A DNA stretch of 25,239 nucleotides from Prevotellaceae bacterium UBA4361 (GCA_002393575.1 DGSN01000024.1:290-25528), one strand, 5' to 3'. Positions 16,708 through 23,712 are shown, counted from the first letter of the stretch. Translations and numbers: made by a program. The notes: generated by a model from the letters alone, not told the origin.

Positions 16708-17412
16708 TCATTTCCCATTCCCAAACTCCCCAGCATACGCCAGCGTGCAAATCGAAATGCGAATGCCAGGAGCCTTTGCCAATTCCCGTCCGCAGGAAAT
16801 CAGCGTAGAACCCGTCGTCAACACATCATCCACCAGCAGCACATGCTTCCCTGCCACTAAATCCGCGCTTTTCAGACGAAAAATCCCCTCCACATTCTCC
16901 TTTCTTTCAATCGTGCTTCTCCGAGTCTGCGAAGCATTGTTCACCACCCTTTCCACCGCACCTTTTATCACAGGAATACCCGTCACTCTACAAATGCCTT
17001 TGACGATATAGTCACATTGATTATAACCCCTCTGCCGTCTTTTCTTTTTGTGGAGAGGCAAAGCCACAATGCCATCAATGCCCTCAAAGAATCCCGAATC
17101 CAGCAGTTCCTCAGCAAACATTGCACCCACATCCTGCCCCACTTCCTTTCGGCGAAAATACTTCAGGTTATGAAGAATGTTCTGGTGATTCTCGCCACTG
17201 TAATAAAAGAAGCTTGTCACTCTCTCAATGGGAAGTTGCCCCCAAAAGAGCCGTTCCAACGCACCGTGTTCATCCTTGCCTCCGTAGCCCACTCTGTCCA
17301 ACCCACGAATACATGGCACACACAGACTCGCCTCATCCTCCGCCAATCGCCTGCCACATGCAGCACAAGTGCGAGGAAAGAAGAAGTCGAGTAGGTTGTG
17401 ATAAAGAGACAT
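16708..17412 (-). CDS. ComF-family phosphoribosyltransferase-like protein
   Basis: The 234-residue protein has an N-terminal zinc-finger-like CAAC ... CVPC (Cys 16, 19, 31, 34) and a C-terminal PRPP-binding loop VLLVDDVLTTGSTL, the hallmark of ComF/GntX proteins. ComF is needed for DNA uptake in naturally competent bacteria and for unknown tasks elsewhere. Also typical is ALPLHKKKRRQRGYNQ. The first in-frame ATG (17412) is used; two upstream TTG codons are less likely. It follows the HAD gene by 20 bases and is the last gene of the minus-strand operon. Confidence 0.9.
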   Translation of the reverse strand: MSLYHNLLDFFFPRTCAACGRRLAEDEASLCVPCIRGLDRVGYGGKDEHGALERLFWGQLPIERVTSFFYYSGENHQNILHNLKYFRRKEVGQDVGAMFAEELLDSGFFEGIDGIVALPLHKKKRRQRGYNQCDYIVKGICRVTGIPVIKGAVERVVNNASQTRRSTIERKENVEGIFRLKSADLVAGKHVLLVDDVLTTGSTLISCGRELAKAPGIRISICTLAYAGEFGNGK

Positions 17413-17432
17413 AAGCAACAACTACAGAAAAT

Positions 17433-18122
17433 CTACAGACGAGACGGAGGGAGCAAAAAGGCCTGCAATTCAGGAATCGACTCAATGATATAGTCAGCAT
17501 TGACACGCACCATTTCCTCGCGGTCTCCATATCCCCACAAGATTCCGACACTGTCAATGTCCAACTCCTGCGCACCAAGAATGTCAAACTTGCGGTCGCC
17601 TATCATCAGAATATCCGCAGGGCGAATGTCCAAACGCTGAATAGCATCACGAATCACGTCAGCCTTCGTGTGCAACACATCGTGAGCATCGCGCCCAGCC
17701 ACGTAGTCGAGAAACCTCGTCAGTCCGAAATGCTCCAGCACCAATTCGGCTGTCTTCTTGGGTTTCGACGTAGCAATCACCTGCATATACCCAGCCTTCT
17801 GCAACGCTCCCAAACAGTCTTCAATGCCTGGGTAAGGAAAGTTTCTCGACAACACATACTCGTTGCCCACATAGTCCTTACGATACACCTCCAGAGCCTC
17901 CATCGACTGCTCGTAGGTCAGTCCATAGAACATCTGAAAACTATCCTCCAACGGTGGCCCCACAAACGGTCTCAGCGTGCGCCAGTCCTCCACTTCTATT
18001 CCAAAGTGAGCCAACGTCACCTGAGCACTCTTCATAATGCCTTCGCCGGAATCCGTAATCGTACCATCCAAATCCCAGAAAAGGCATTTCCATTGCTTTT
18101 CTACACAACCCTCAGTTACCAT
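17433..18122 (-). CDS. HAD-superfamily hydrolase, phosphoglycolate phosphatase-like
   Basis: The 229-residue protein carries all four HAD motifs: DLDGTITD (17-24), TSKPK near 118-122, the conserved Lys in HTKADVI, and GDRKFDILGA. The cap between motif 1 and 2 is of the alpha-helical C1 type (GIEVEDWRTLRPFVGPPLEDSF), as in Gph/PpaX. The natural substrate cannot be told; phosphoglycolate or pyrophosphate are typical for relatives. It starts 16 bases after the RelA/SpoT-like gene ends. Confidence 0.88.
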   Translation of the reverse strand: MVTEGCVEKQWKCLFWDLDGTITDSGEGIMKSAQVTLAHFGIEVEDWRTLRPFVGPPLEDSFQMFYGLTYEQSMEALEVYRKDYVGNEYVLSRNFPYPGIEDCLGALQKAGYMQVIATSKPKKTAELVLEHFGLTRFLDYVAGRDAHDVLHTKADVIRDAIQRLDIRPADILMIGDRKFDILGAQELDIDSVGILWGYGDREEMVRVNADYIIESIPELQAFLLPPSRL

Positions 18123-18138
18123 CCTGCATTCTCCTCGT

Positions 18139-19212
18139 CTATATGGAAAGGTTCTTCATGAAAGGCAACGTCGCAGCCTGTTCAAGTATCATGTCGGCAA
18201 GCGTACCGTTGGCATCATCCTCACCCTTGATAGAGTCGAAGACTGATTTCAAACCATCGCGTCCCCCACCCTGTTTCAACACATACACCGCACAAAGATT
18301 CAGTAGTCCCGTACCCGAAGAGAGAATGTCGAGGTCAGTGACAGCCAGCTGTGCAAGAGCCAGTTGATAAGCATCTTCACTGTTTTCATCAATGAAGCGC
18401 TGCACGTCGCCCAGCGTTTCCATGCCGAACGATTCCAACAAAGGCAGGAACGACATCAGCGACACGGAATAGATTTCCGCCTGATTGACAGCAGCGATAC
18501 GCTTGTTCAAGTTGTCGAAAGGGTGCGTATCGAGATAGTTGCGGAAAGAGCCAGCCGACAAAGGCACTTCGCCGAGATGTCCACTCTTGACCAACGAGAA
18601 TATCTGCCTGCGATAGTCGTTGAGTTCAATGCGAATCCTGCTGAATTCATCGTCGGCAAGTTCCAACATTCCCGCCAAGCGACTCAACTGCCGCTTATAA
18701 TCGTTCGGAATCTTCACCTCGCCTTTATAACCGACATCGTGTTCGATGGTGGACCAAACATGCTGCAAAGCCGTGCGCATTTGCAGTTCGAAGCGCGGAC
18801 CACCCGTCTTCAGCCGACAGATGAAATGAAGCGAGTTATAGCCAAAAGAATCCAAATTGTGCTTCTTCCGCTTGTCCACACTCTCCTGCCAGTCAACGTC
18901 GAAGAGATTCTTTGCAATGGCAGCCACCTTATCAACCTCATCCGTGTAGAACGTAATCACGCGGATTCCCACAAGGTCGGTGATGTCATCAATACTCTTG
19001 TACTTCGCACCCTTCAGTTCCAGCTTTCCCGCCAGTGATTTTTCAGTCTTTACCCTGTGCTCAATAGCAGTAACATAAATGCCCTGTTCACTCAAAGTGG
19101 ACTTCATCAGCTCGTAAGCCTCGTTTGACAGATGCTCCAACACAGGGCGCAAGTCACGAAACTGCTGCATCAACATCTCGCAGTGGGCATCCAGCTTAAT
19201 ATTATTTTTCAT
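18139..19212 (-). CDS. RelA/SpoT-domain alarmone synthetase-like protein (357 aa)
   Basis: Residues about 45-165 form the (p)ppGpp synthetase fold: HRVKTEKSLAGKL (52-63), ITDLVGIRVI (77-86), FGYNSLHF (123-130), ELQMRTALQHVWSTIEHDVGYK (142-163). The Asp, Glu, Arg and Tyr positions expected for pyrophosphate transfer from ATP to GDP/GTP look present, so activity is plausible. There is no HD hydrolase, TGS or ACT domain. A roughly 190-residue C-terminal helical extension has no family that I recognise. It directly follows a separate HD-hydrolase gene and precedes a HAD phosphatase. An alternative is a toxSAS-type enzyme that modifies tRNA ends; sequence reading cannot separate these. Confidence 0.85.
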   Translation of the reverse strand: MKNNIKLDAHCEMLMQQFRDLRPVLEHLSNEAYELMKSTLSEQGIYVTAIEHRVKTEKSLAGKLELKGAKYKSIDDITDLVGIRVITFYTDEVDKVAAIAKNLFDVDWQESVDKRKKHNLDSFGYNSLHFICRLKTGGPRFELQMRTALQHVWSTIEHDVGYKGEVKIPNDYKRQLSRLAGMLELADDEFSRIRIELNDYRRQIFSLVKSGHLGEVPLSAGSFRNYLDTHPFDNLNKRIAAVNQAEIYSVSLMSFLPLLESFGMETLGDVQRFIDENSEDAYQLALAQLAVTDLDILSSGTGLLNLCAVYVLKQGGGRDGLKSVFDSIKGEDDANGTLADMILEQAATLPFMKNLSI

Positions 19213-19266
19213 TTACAAAAATTATTACTTTCTTTGTCAACAAATAGCCACAAATATGAATTGTTC

Positions 19267-19866
19267 CTATTGTCCGAAAACCAGATTGACAAGTTCCTCA
19301 AACTCCTTATAAGCAAATGTACCTTGGAGTTCACGGAGAGATTTCACCAAGCCACGATAATGCCACTCATGTTCCTTGCGGTCGTGAATGCGGAATACAT
19401 TCCACACCGCATCACCCTGCTGTTCATAGTCGCGTGCAATGGCTCTCATGTTCGACAACTTGTCACCCAAAGCCACCATCTTCGCATCGCGCGAGGCATG
19501 AGCCAAACGCTCGATGGCAAACCGTTTGCGTTCTTTCCAGTTAGAAGACGAATGAACCACCTTGTCCTCCTTATTCATGCCCTCCACAACATTGTCACTC
19601 TCCGAGGCAACAAGCGCAGCGACACGCTCACCAAACTCAGCACGTATCTGTTCCACGGTGACATCCGTGTCCTCCACCGTGTCGTGAAGCACAGCAGCCG
19701 CCAGCAGTTCCTGGTCGCACGTCATCGTCGCCACAATCTCCACAGCCTCCATAGGGTGTACGATATACGGAAACCTCTTGCCTTTGCGTTCCGTCCCTGC
19801 ATGGGCACGCACCGCAAACACAATGGCGCGGTCCAACAATTCAGTATCAAAGCATTTCTTTGTCAT
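19267..19866 (-). CDS. HD-domain (p)ppGpp hydrolase-like protein (Mesh1/SAH type)
   Basis: The 199-residue protein is a stand-alone HD domain of the RelA/SpoT hydrolase kind: AVRAHAGTERKGKRFPYIVHP with metal-binding His37, LHDTVEDT with His61, Asp62 and the catalytic ED (65-66), and GDKLSNMRA with Asp135. This arrangement is that of Mesh1-like small alarmone hydrolases that remove the 3' pyrophosphate of (p)ppGpp. It is the first gene of the minus-strand operon, 54 bases before the synthetase-like gene, with a consensus promoter upstream. The pair may be a split synthase/hydrolase or an antitoxin/toxin pair; the choice is open. Confidence 0.88.
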   Translation of the reverse strand: MTKKCFDTELLDRAIVFAVRAHAGTERKGKRFPYIVHPMEAVEIVATMTCDQELLAAAVLHDTVEDTDVTVEQIRAEFGERVAALVASESDNVVEGMNKEDKVVHSSSNWKERKRFAIERLAHASRDAKMVALGDKLSNMRAIARDYEQQGDAVWNVFRIHDRKEHEWHYRGLVKSLRELQGTFAYKEFEELVNLVFGQ

Positions 19867-19929
19867 GTCGTTTCACTTGTTTTGTCTATAGCCAGTCCGT
19901 CCATCCCGTCTGTCAAACTTATTTTGAAA

Positions 19930-19960
19930 CAAAGGTAAGCATTCCCAATCACACTTGCAA
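19930..19960 (-). promoter_or_regulatory. Promoter of the HD hydrolase/RelA operon
   Basis: On the minus strand TTG (19960-19958) is followed after 20 bases by TACCTTTG (19937-19930), a full match to the phylum consensus. The transcript would begin about 60 bases before the HD gene start. The same promoter is present in the second repeat copy (22340-22370), where it faces the transposase remnant. Confidence 0.75.
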
Positions 19961-19996
19961 GAAATTCCACAGAGTTTTTCTCACACGCATCACAAC

Positions 19997-20029
19997 AAAG
20001 GCTAAATCCCTTCGTGAGATTCAGCCTTT
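19997..20029 (-). terminator. Hairpin terminator after the dockerin-like tail
   Basis: AAAGGCTAAATC (19997-20008) pairs with GATTCAGCCTTT (20018-20029) with one mismatch. It lies about 25 bases past the stop of the dockerin-like ORF on the minus strand. A homologous hairpin lies in repeat copy 2 near 22396-22438. Confidence 0.6.
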
Positions 20030-20054
20030 TGTCTCTTTCAATAAAAGCACAAGC

Positions 20055-20300
20055 TTACTGTCCTAAAATGAGATTCACAAGCGAAACAACATCCGTTATA
20101 TCCATTTTTCCATCATTGTTCAAATCACCAGCTTCTTTAGCAAAAATAACAATCAGCTGATAATTAGAGTGTCTGTTCTCTCTCTGCTGAGTTGGTCTGT
20201 TCTGAAGGTTCAGCAGTAACGCCTTCATGCCCGAAACTTCATCCCGAAGTTCGGCAACGACCTGCGGAAAGTCATTGAACGTAAGTGGTTCATTACTCAT
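20055..20300 (-). CDS. Chimeric ORF: HTH/excisionase-like N-terminus fused to a dockerin-like tail (81 aa)
   Basis: Residues 1 to about 44 (MSNEPLTFNDFPQVVAELRD, then VSGMKALLLNLQ) resemble the start of Bacteroidetes helix-turn-helix/excisionase-like proteins that recur near mobile elements; the DNA-binding domain that should follow is missing. The rest (QLIVIFAKEAGDLNNDGKMD, then ITDVVSLVNLILGQ) resembles the C-terminus of a secreted protein with a dockerin/EF-hand-like calcium loop (Asp, Asn, Asp, Asp at positions 1, 3, 5, 12). There is no signal peptide. The fusion probably arose by a deletion or insertion that joined two unrelated genes; whether it is expressed is unknown. ATG at 20300 is chosen from the HTH-family start. 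Confidence 0.55.
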   Translation of the reverse strand: MSNEPLTFNDFPQVVAELRDEVSGMKALLLNLQNRPTQQRENRHSNYQLIVIFAKEAGDLNNDGKMDITDVVSLVNLILGQ

Positions 20301-20386
20301 ATACATACACAACCCTTTAGTGGAATCGTGCTGCAAAGGAACCCCATTACGAATCGGAGGGCAAGCCACTTTTTAAAAACAGGTGC

Positions 20387-20437
20387 ATCACGAAACAATC
20401 ACGCAGTTGAGCCTTGTTTTTGGCTGTTATTCGTGAT
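20387..20437. other. Inverted repeat in the spacer before the AAA ATPase
   Basis: ATCACGAA (20387-20394) and TTCGTGAT (20430-20437) are exact complements around a small inner GCC/GGC hairpin. It sits between divergent start regions (chimeric ORF and AAA ATPase) and might be an IS-end scar or a binding site. Nothing else stands out from 20438 to 20583. Confidence 0.35.
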
Positions 20438-20583
20438 TAAAAGGGGATTTTGAAGCGGATTTTGACAATATCTAACATGTAAGTATAATGAATGACAATT
20501 AGGAAAATACGACGAAATAGGTCAATATTGAGGTCAAAATGACTTAAAACAATCAAATATCTTATGCTTTTCCGTCAAAACTC

Positions 20584-20614
20584 TTGCAGAAAATCTCAAA
20601 AAGGTGTATATTTG
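20584..20614 (+). promoter_or_regulatory. Promoter of the AAA-DUF4143 ATPase
   Basis: TTG (20584-20586), 20 bases, then TATATTTG (20607-20614), a perfect consensus match. Transcription would begin near 20620, so the leader is about 25 bases. The first of three direct repeats fills the gap between the -33 and -7 boxes. Confidence 0.7.
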
Positions 20615-20673
20615 TATCGCGTAAAATCTCAAAAAGGTGTAAAATATGGAAGCTCAGAAATCTCTAAAAGGTG
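20590..20673 (+). repeat. Three direct repeats of AAATCTCAAAAAGGTGT across promoter and start codon
   Basis: Exact 19-bp copies AAAATCTCAAAAAGGTGTA lie at 20590-20608 and 20623-20641 (33 bp apart). A diverged third copy AAATCTCTAAAAGGTG lies at 20658-20673 (34 bp further), inside the first codons of the ATPase. The spacing is about three helix turns. The copies occupy the promoter spacer, the ribosome-binding region and the coding start respectively, which suggests autoregulation by a DNA- or RNA-binding protein; this is inference. Confidence 0.75.
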
Positions 20674-22037
20674 CGGATGACATCATTTTGAAGCGTAAAA
20701 TATATCAGCAACTCCTTGATTGGAAGGAGAAAAGAAACGGTGAGGTGGCACTACTCGTAGAGGGAGCACGACGTATCGGAAAGAGTTATATCGTAGAGGA
20801 ATTCGCCAAGAATGAGTATGAGTCATACATCCTCATTGACTTCAATAAGGCTCCCCAGATGGTAAGAGATTGGTTTGACCTCTATCTGGAAGACCTCGAT
20901 ACGTTGTTCCTCTATCTGAGCCAGCACTACAAAATGAGGCTCCATGAGCGCAAGTCGCTTATTATCCTTGATGAGATACAGTTATGCCCCAGAGCGAGAG
21001 CAGCCATCAAGTTTCTGGTGGCCGACAGAAGGTATGACTACATTGAGACGGGATCTTTGGTAAGTATCAAGAAAAACACACAAGGCATCGTGCTCCCATC
21101 GGAAGAACGTTCTATTCAGATGTACCCGATGGACTTTGAAGAGTTTCTTTGGGCTACAGGTAATGATATGCTGATGGACTTGATACGGAAAATGTATGTA
21201 GAGCGGAAGCCGATGGGACAGGCTTTCCATCGTCGGGCAATGGATGCTTTCCGTCTCTATATGATAGTTGGAGGAATGCCGCAAGCCGTCAAAAAGTATG
21301 TTGAGACCAAAGACTTTGATGCCGTAGATGCAGCAAAGCGCGATGTGCTGACTATCTATCGAAATGACATCTTCAACTATGCAGGTGAGTTAGCAGACAA
21401 GGTGGTGTCTATCTTCGACCAGATTCCTCCCCAGCTCTCCAAGCACGAAAAGAAGTTTCGGTTGTCAGCCCTGAAACCAGGCGCGAAATACCGTGACTGG
21501 GACGATGCATTCTTCTGGCTGAAGGACGCGAGGGTTGTCAATATATGCTACAATTCGACAGAGCCGAACATCGGACTGAAAATGAACGAAGACCGTACGA
21601 CATTGAAGTGTTATATGAACGATACAGGCTTGTTAATCAGCCATGCTTTCGATGAAAAGGGCATCGTCTCGTCTGAGATTTACCAGAAACTGCTCTTTGG
21701 AAAGCTGGAGGTGAACGAGGGGATGCTCATTGAGAATATTGTGGCCCAGATGCTGACAGCCAGCGGTAACAAGCTCTTTTTCTACAGTAAGTCGTCAGAG
21801 GAAGCCGAGGAACGAATGGAAATAGACTTCTTGCTTCAAAAGGACAAAGTGACCAGTCGTCACAATATCCGTCCGATAGAAGTCAAAAGCGGCAAGAACT
21901 ACACTTTATCTTCCCTAAAGAAGTGTATGAATAAGTTTGGAGAGTATATGACCACTCCTACTGTTTTGCATGCAGCTGACTATAAAGTAGAGGATGGTAT
22001 CACCTATCTTCCGCTTTACATGTCACCTTTATTGTAA
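20646..22037 (+). CDS. AAA-family ATPase with DUF4143 C-terminal domain (463 aa)
   Basis: The protein has Walker A GARRIGKS (40-47) and Walker B SLIILDEIQ (104-112), followed by ETGSL (sensor-like region). The C-terminal DUF4143 domain (IYQKLLFGKLEVNEGMLIEN) ends in a PD-(D/E)XK-like core: MEIDFLL followed by IRPIEVKSGKNY, which may be a degenerate nuclease fold. This family is abundant and multi-copy in Bacteroidetes and archaea, and its cellular role is not established. The length is normal and the gene looks intact. It lies alone between duplicated sequences, next to a transposase remnant, suggesting acquisition as part of mobile DNA. Confidence 0.88.
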   Translation: MEAQKSLKGADDIILKRKIYQQLLDWKEKRNGEVALLVEGARRIGKSYIVEEFAKNEYESYILIDFNKAPQMVRDWFDLYLEDLDTLFLYLSQHYKMRLHERKSLIILDEIQLCPRARAAIKFLVADRRYDYIETGSLVSIKKNTQGIVLPSEERSIQMYPMDFEEFLWATGNDMLMDLIRKMYVERKPMGQAFHRRAMDAFRLYMIVGGMPQAVKKYVETKDFDAVDAAKRDVLTIYRNDIFNYAGELADKVVSIFDQIPPQLSKHEKKFRLSALKPGAKYRDWDDAFFWLKDARVVNICYNSTEPNIGLKMNEDRTTLKCYMNDTGLLISHAFDEKGIVSSEIYQKLLFGKLEVNEGMLIENIVAQMLTASGNKLFFYSKSSEEAEERMEIDFLLQKDKVTSRHNIRPIEVKSGKNYTLSSLKKCMNKFGEYMTTPTVLHAADYKVEDGITYLPLYMSPLL

Positions 22038-22074
22038 CAATAGTTCGTTAAAATTTCAATATATGGCCTAACGG

Positions 22075-22308
22075 CTATGCCGCACAGCCAAAGAGTTCTT
22101 TGAAAATGTGATTAATTAAAGTTTGGTTCGGTCGGTATCGGGACACGTCAAAAATTCGTTTCGTCAGGAACGTATTGGTCATCAGCAACTTGAAGTTGGA
22201 CATGGAATATTCCATCCCCCTTTCTTTCATCATGACCTTGGCCACGTTCAGTGATGCGAATGATGCGTTGAAAGCGCAGTCGAGTTTGTTAGTGTCCCTT
22301 GCCTGAGA
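22075..22308 (-). pseudogene. C-terminal remnant of an IS transposase
   Basis: About 77 codons read QARDTNKLDCAFNASFASLN, then VAKVMMKERGMEYSMSNF and TNTFLTKRIFDVSRYRPNQT, ending LFGCAA. From memory the pattern (hydrophobic FNASFASLN, the YSMSNFK segment, and the terminal KELFG) resembles the C-terminal ends of Bacteroidetes IS4-type DDE transposases. The frame continues upstream only because it reads through repeat copy 2, so the transposase is cut at about 22308 and its catalytic part is missing. Confidence 0.65.
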
Positions 22309-22511
22309 GTCCATCCCGTCTGTCAAACTTATTTTGAAACAAAGGTAAGCATTCTCCATCACACTTGCAAGAAATTCCACAGAGATTTTCTCCCATGCAT
22401 CACAACAAAGGCTAAATCCCTTTCGAGAGATTCAGCCTTTGTCAATCATAAGATAGTCACAAGATTACTGACCTAAAATGATATTCACAAGAAAAAGAAT
22501 CAAATCCATAT
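22309..22511. repeat. Direct repeat copy 2 (degenerate dockerin tail, hairpin, orphan promoter)
   Basis: This is the partner of 19899-20106. On the minus strand it still reads NMDLILFLVNIILGQ-stop, a dockerin end with the calcium loop lost and about two codons deleted, then the hairpin, then the TTG-N20-TACCTTTG promoter (22370-22340). The promoter now points into the transposase remnant. The left border coincides with the transposase break and the right border with the end of the membrane-protein gene. Confidence 0.8.
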
Positions 22512-22906
22512 TATCTAAAAATAAAATATATTACATATGACAATATAACTAATAATGCTCCGATCTCTTTTTTTATAACAGCTTGTGTAACATAAGAATC
22601 GTAATTGGAATTTGTTATTTTATTAAAAGGAATAATTTTACATAATATTTTTGTTACTATGCTAGCCAAAAAAAAACCCGGTATAAACAAAAGGAAAATC
22701 CACCAATTTTCTGTAATTGAGAAATAAATTGCGGCTGTAAGACAAGTACCAAATCCTACCACTAATCCAATGAAGTTTAACAAACAACCAAAAGGATTCC
22801 TTGCCACTTCTTGATCTGCTTCATTTTCCATGAAACCATTTTCGGGAGAACAAAAATTTATTCCCACCATAATTAATAACAAAAGTGAAATGATAAATGT
22901 ATTCAT
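22511..22906 (-). CDS. Small multi-pass membrane protein of unknown function (131 aa)
   Basis: Four hydrophobic segments are visible: residues about 1-20 (MNTFIISLLLLIMVGINF), 43-64 (LLNFIGLVVGFGTCLTAAIYF), 69-87 (WIFLLFIPGFFLASIV) and 113-130 (IGALLVILSYVIYFIF). Between the first two is an acidic stretch ENGFMENEADQEVARNP. Base composition is far more AT-rich than in the core genes, consistent with transfer. I do not recognise the family. Its stop lies at the edge of repeat copy 2. Confidence 0.6.
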   Translation of the reverse strand: MNTFIISLLLLIMVGINFCSPENGFMENEADQEVARNPFGCLLNFIGLVVGFGTCLTAAIYFSITENWWIFLLFIPGFFLASIVTKILCKIIPFNKITNSNYDSYVTQAVIKKEIGALLVILSYVIYFIFR

Positions 22907-22961
22907 AAGTTTTTTAAAGAGTTAAATGATAATTAATAATATGAATTGTTACATAACGAAA

Positions 22962-23249
22962 CTAAATAATTAAATAATTGCACGTTAAACAATTAGGTAT
23001 TATGATTGAATTCAAACTTTCCATACCATAAAAAGTCCCCTCTTCTATTCTAGTAACACTATAATGTATATCATTAAAAGAAAAAGAGGAAGGAATTGTT
23101 ACAGCATCACTATAATCAACCATTACAACACTAGCGGTTTTTCAACTAATAATACCATCTACAATACAATCGTAGTCTTTCGCTATAGCTTTTGTACCAA
23201 TAAAAGAAAGAATACAAAGAACAAAGCATTTATGATAAACTTGTTTCAT
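22962..23249 (-). pseudogene. Broken N-terminal fragment of a secreted BspA-like (LRR_5) protein
   Basis: Reading from ATG at 23249: a signal peptide MKQVYHKCFVLCILSFIGTK-AIA, then DYDCIVDGIIS, an in-frame TGA, and in the same frame KTASVVMVDYSDAVTIPSSF and HYSVTRIEEGTFYGMESLNS, then IIIPNCLT before a stop at 22962. The block after the signal is the typical start of Prevotella/Bacteroides BspA-like leucine-rich repeat proteins (VTIPSSFSFND-type first strand, then TRIEEGTFYGMESLNSIIIP as the first LRR_5 repeat). The gene is cut after one repeat and has an internal stop, so it is very likely dead. Confidence 0.75.
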
Positions 23250-23301
23250 TTTAATAAAAATAAAAGGCGGAACTGCTTCATCACTTTTCTCCTTTACAGG
23301 C

Positions 23302-23398
23302 ACCGCCAAGAAACCTTCACCAAAGAAAAGCATGAACAGTTCACGCCCAACGGACGTGAACCTTCATCACTTGTTCTCTTGGTTGAATAGTTGGCGGT
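23302..23398. other. Nested inverted repeats in a gene-free stretch
   Basis: Outer arms ACCGCCAA (23302-23309) and TTGGCGGT (23391-23398) enclose an inner stem: GTTCACG (23339-23345) with CGTGAAC (23355-23361), extendable to about 13 pairs with a bulge through ATGAAC/CTTCAT. It could be a structured RNA, a terminator or an element remnant. From 23399 to 23712 I find only a small hairpin GGACTAAAAGTCC (near 23419) and the short ORF listed separately. Confidence 0.4.
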
Positions 23399-23440
23399 TA
23401 TTCGTAAAGGGAGAACAAGGACTAAAAGTCCAAGTATGTT

Positions 23441-23542
23441 ATGAGTAGAAACGCCGAGTTAATAATAATTGATTACTCTCATTTAGAGGGAGAAGCAAGG
23501 GATCGTTTCCATGCTATTACCCTACCTTACGTTTCTGATTAA
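23441..23542 (+). CDS. Possible 33-residue ORF
   Basis: ATG at 23441 opens a frame encoding MSRNAELIIIDYSHLEGEAR followed by DRFHAITLPYVSD and a TAA stop. The composition looks protein-like, unlike the AT-rich noise nearby, but there is no ribosome binding site, no clear promoter and no family that I recognise. It could be a remnant of a longer gene or a chance frame. Confidence 0.2.
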   Translation: MSRNAELIIIDYSHLEGEARDRFHAITLPYVSD

Positions 23543-23712
23543 ATATACTATCTGTTTCTTAACTATAAAGAGTTTTGAGGGTTAGACACTATTTTCATTT
23601 CACAACGCAAAAGTAGCAATAAATTCCATAAACAGCAATTTTTGAATCAAAAATAATCACCGATAATCCCAACTTCATCATTTAACTCCTGTATCTCTAC
23701 AAGCAAAAATCA

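Larger units (their letters stand above)
19899..20106. repeat. Direct repeat copy 1 (dockerin tail, terminator, promoter)
   Basis: About 200 bp starting GTCCATCCCGTCTGTC recur at 22309-22511 in the same orientation. The first 110 bases are nearly identical, the rest diverges but keeps the order. On the minus strand each copy reads: end of a dockerin-like module, hairpin, -33/-7 promoter. In copy 1 the promoter drives the HD/RelA operon. Confidence 0.85.

Noticed and set aside
22309..22380. Extension of the transposase remnant to a 101-residue protein starting at 22380
   Set aside because: The first 25 codons are a translation of repeat copy 2, which is non-coding promoter sequence in copy 1.
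23064..23390. A 108-codon plus-strand frame rich in Lys, Asn and Arg
   Set aside because: It is opposite the better-supported BspA-like remnant and reads as low-complexity AT-rich noise.
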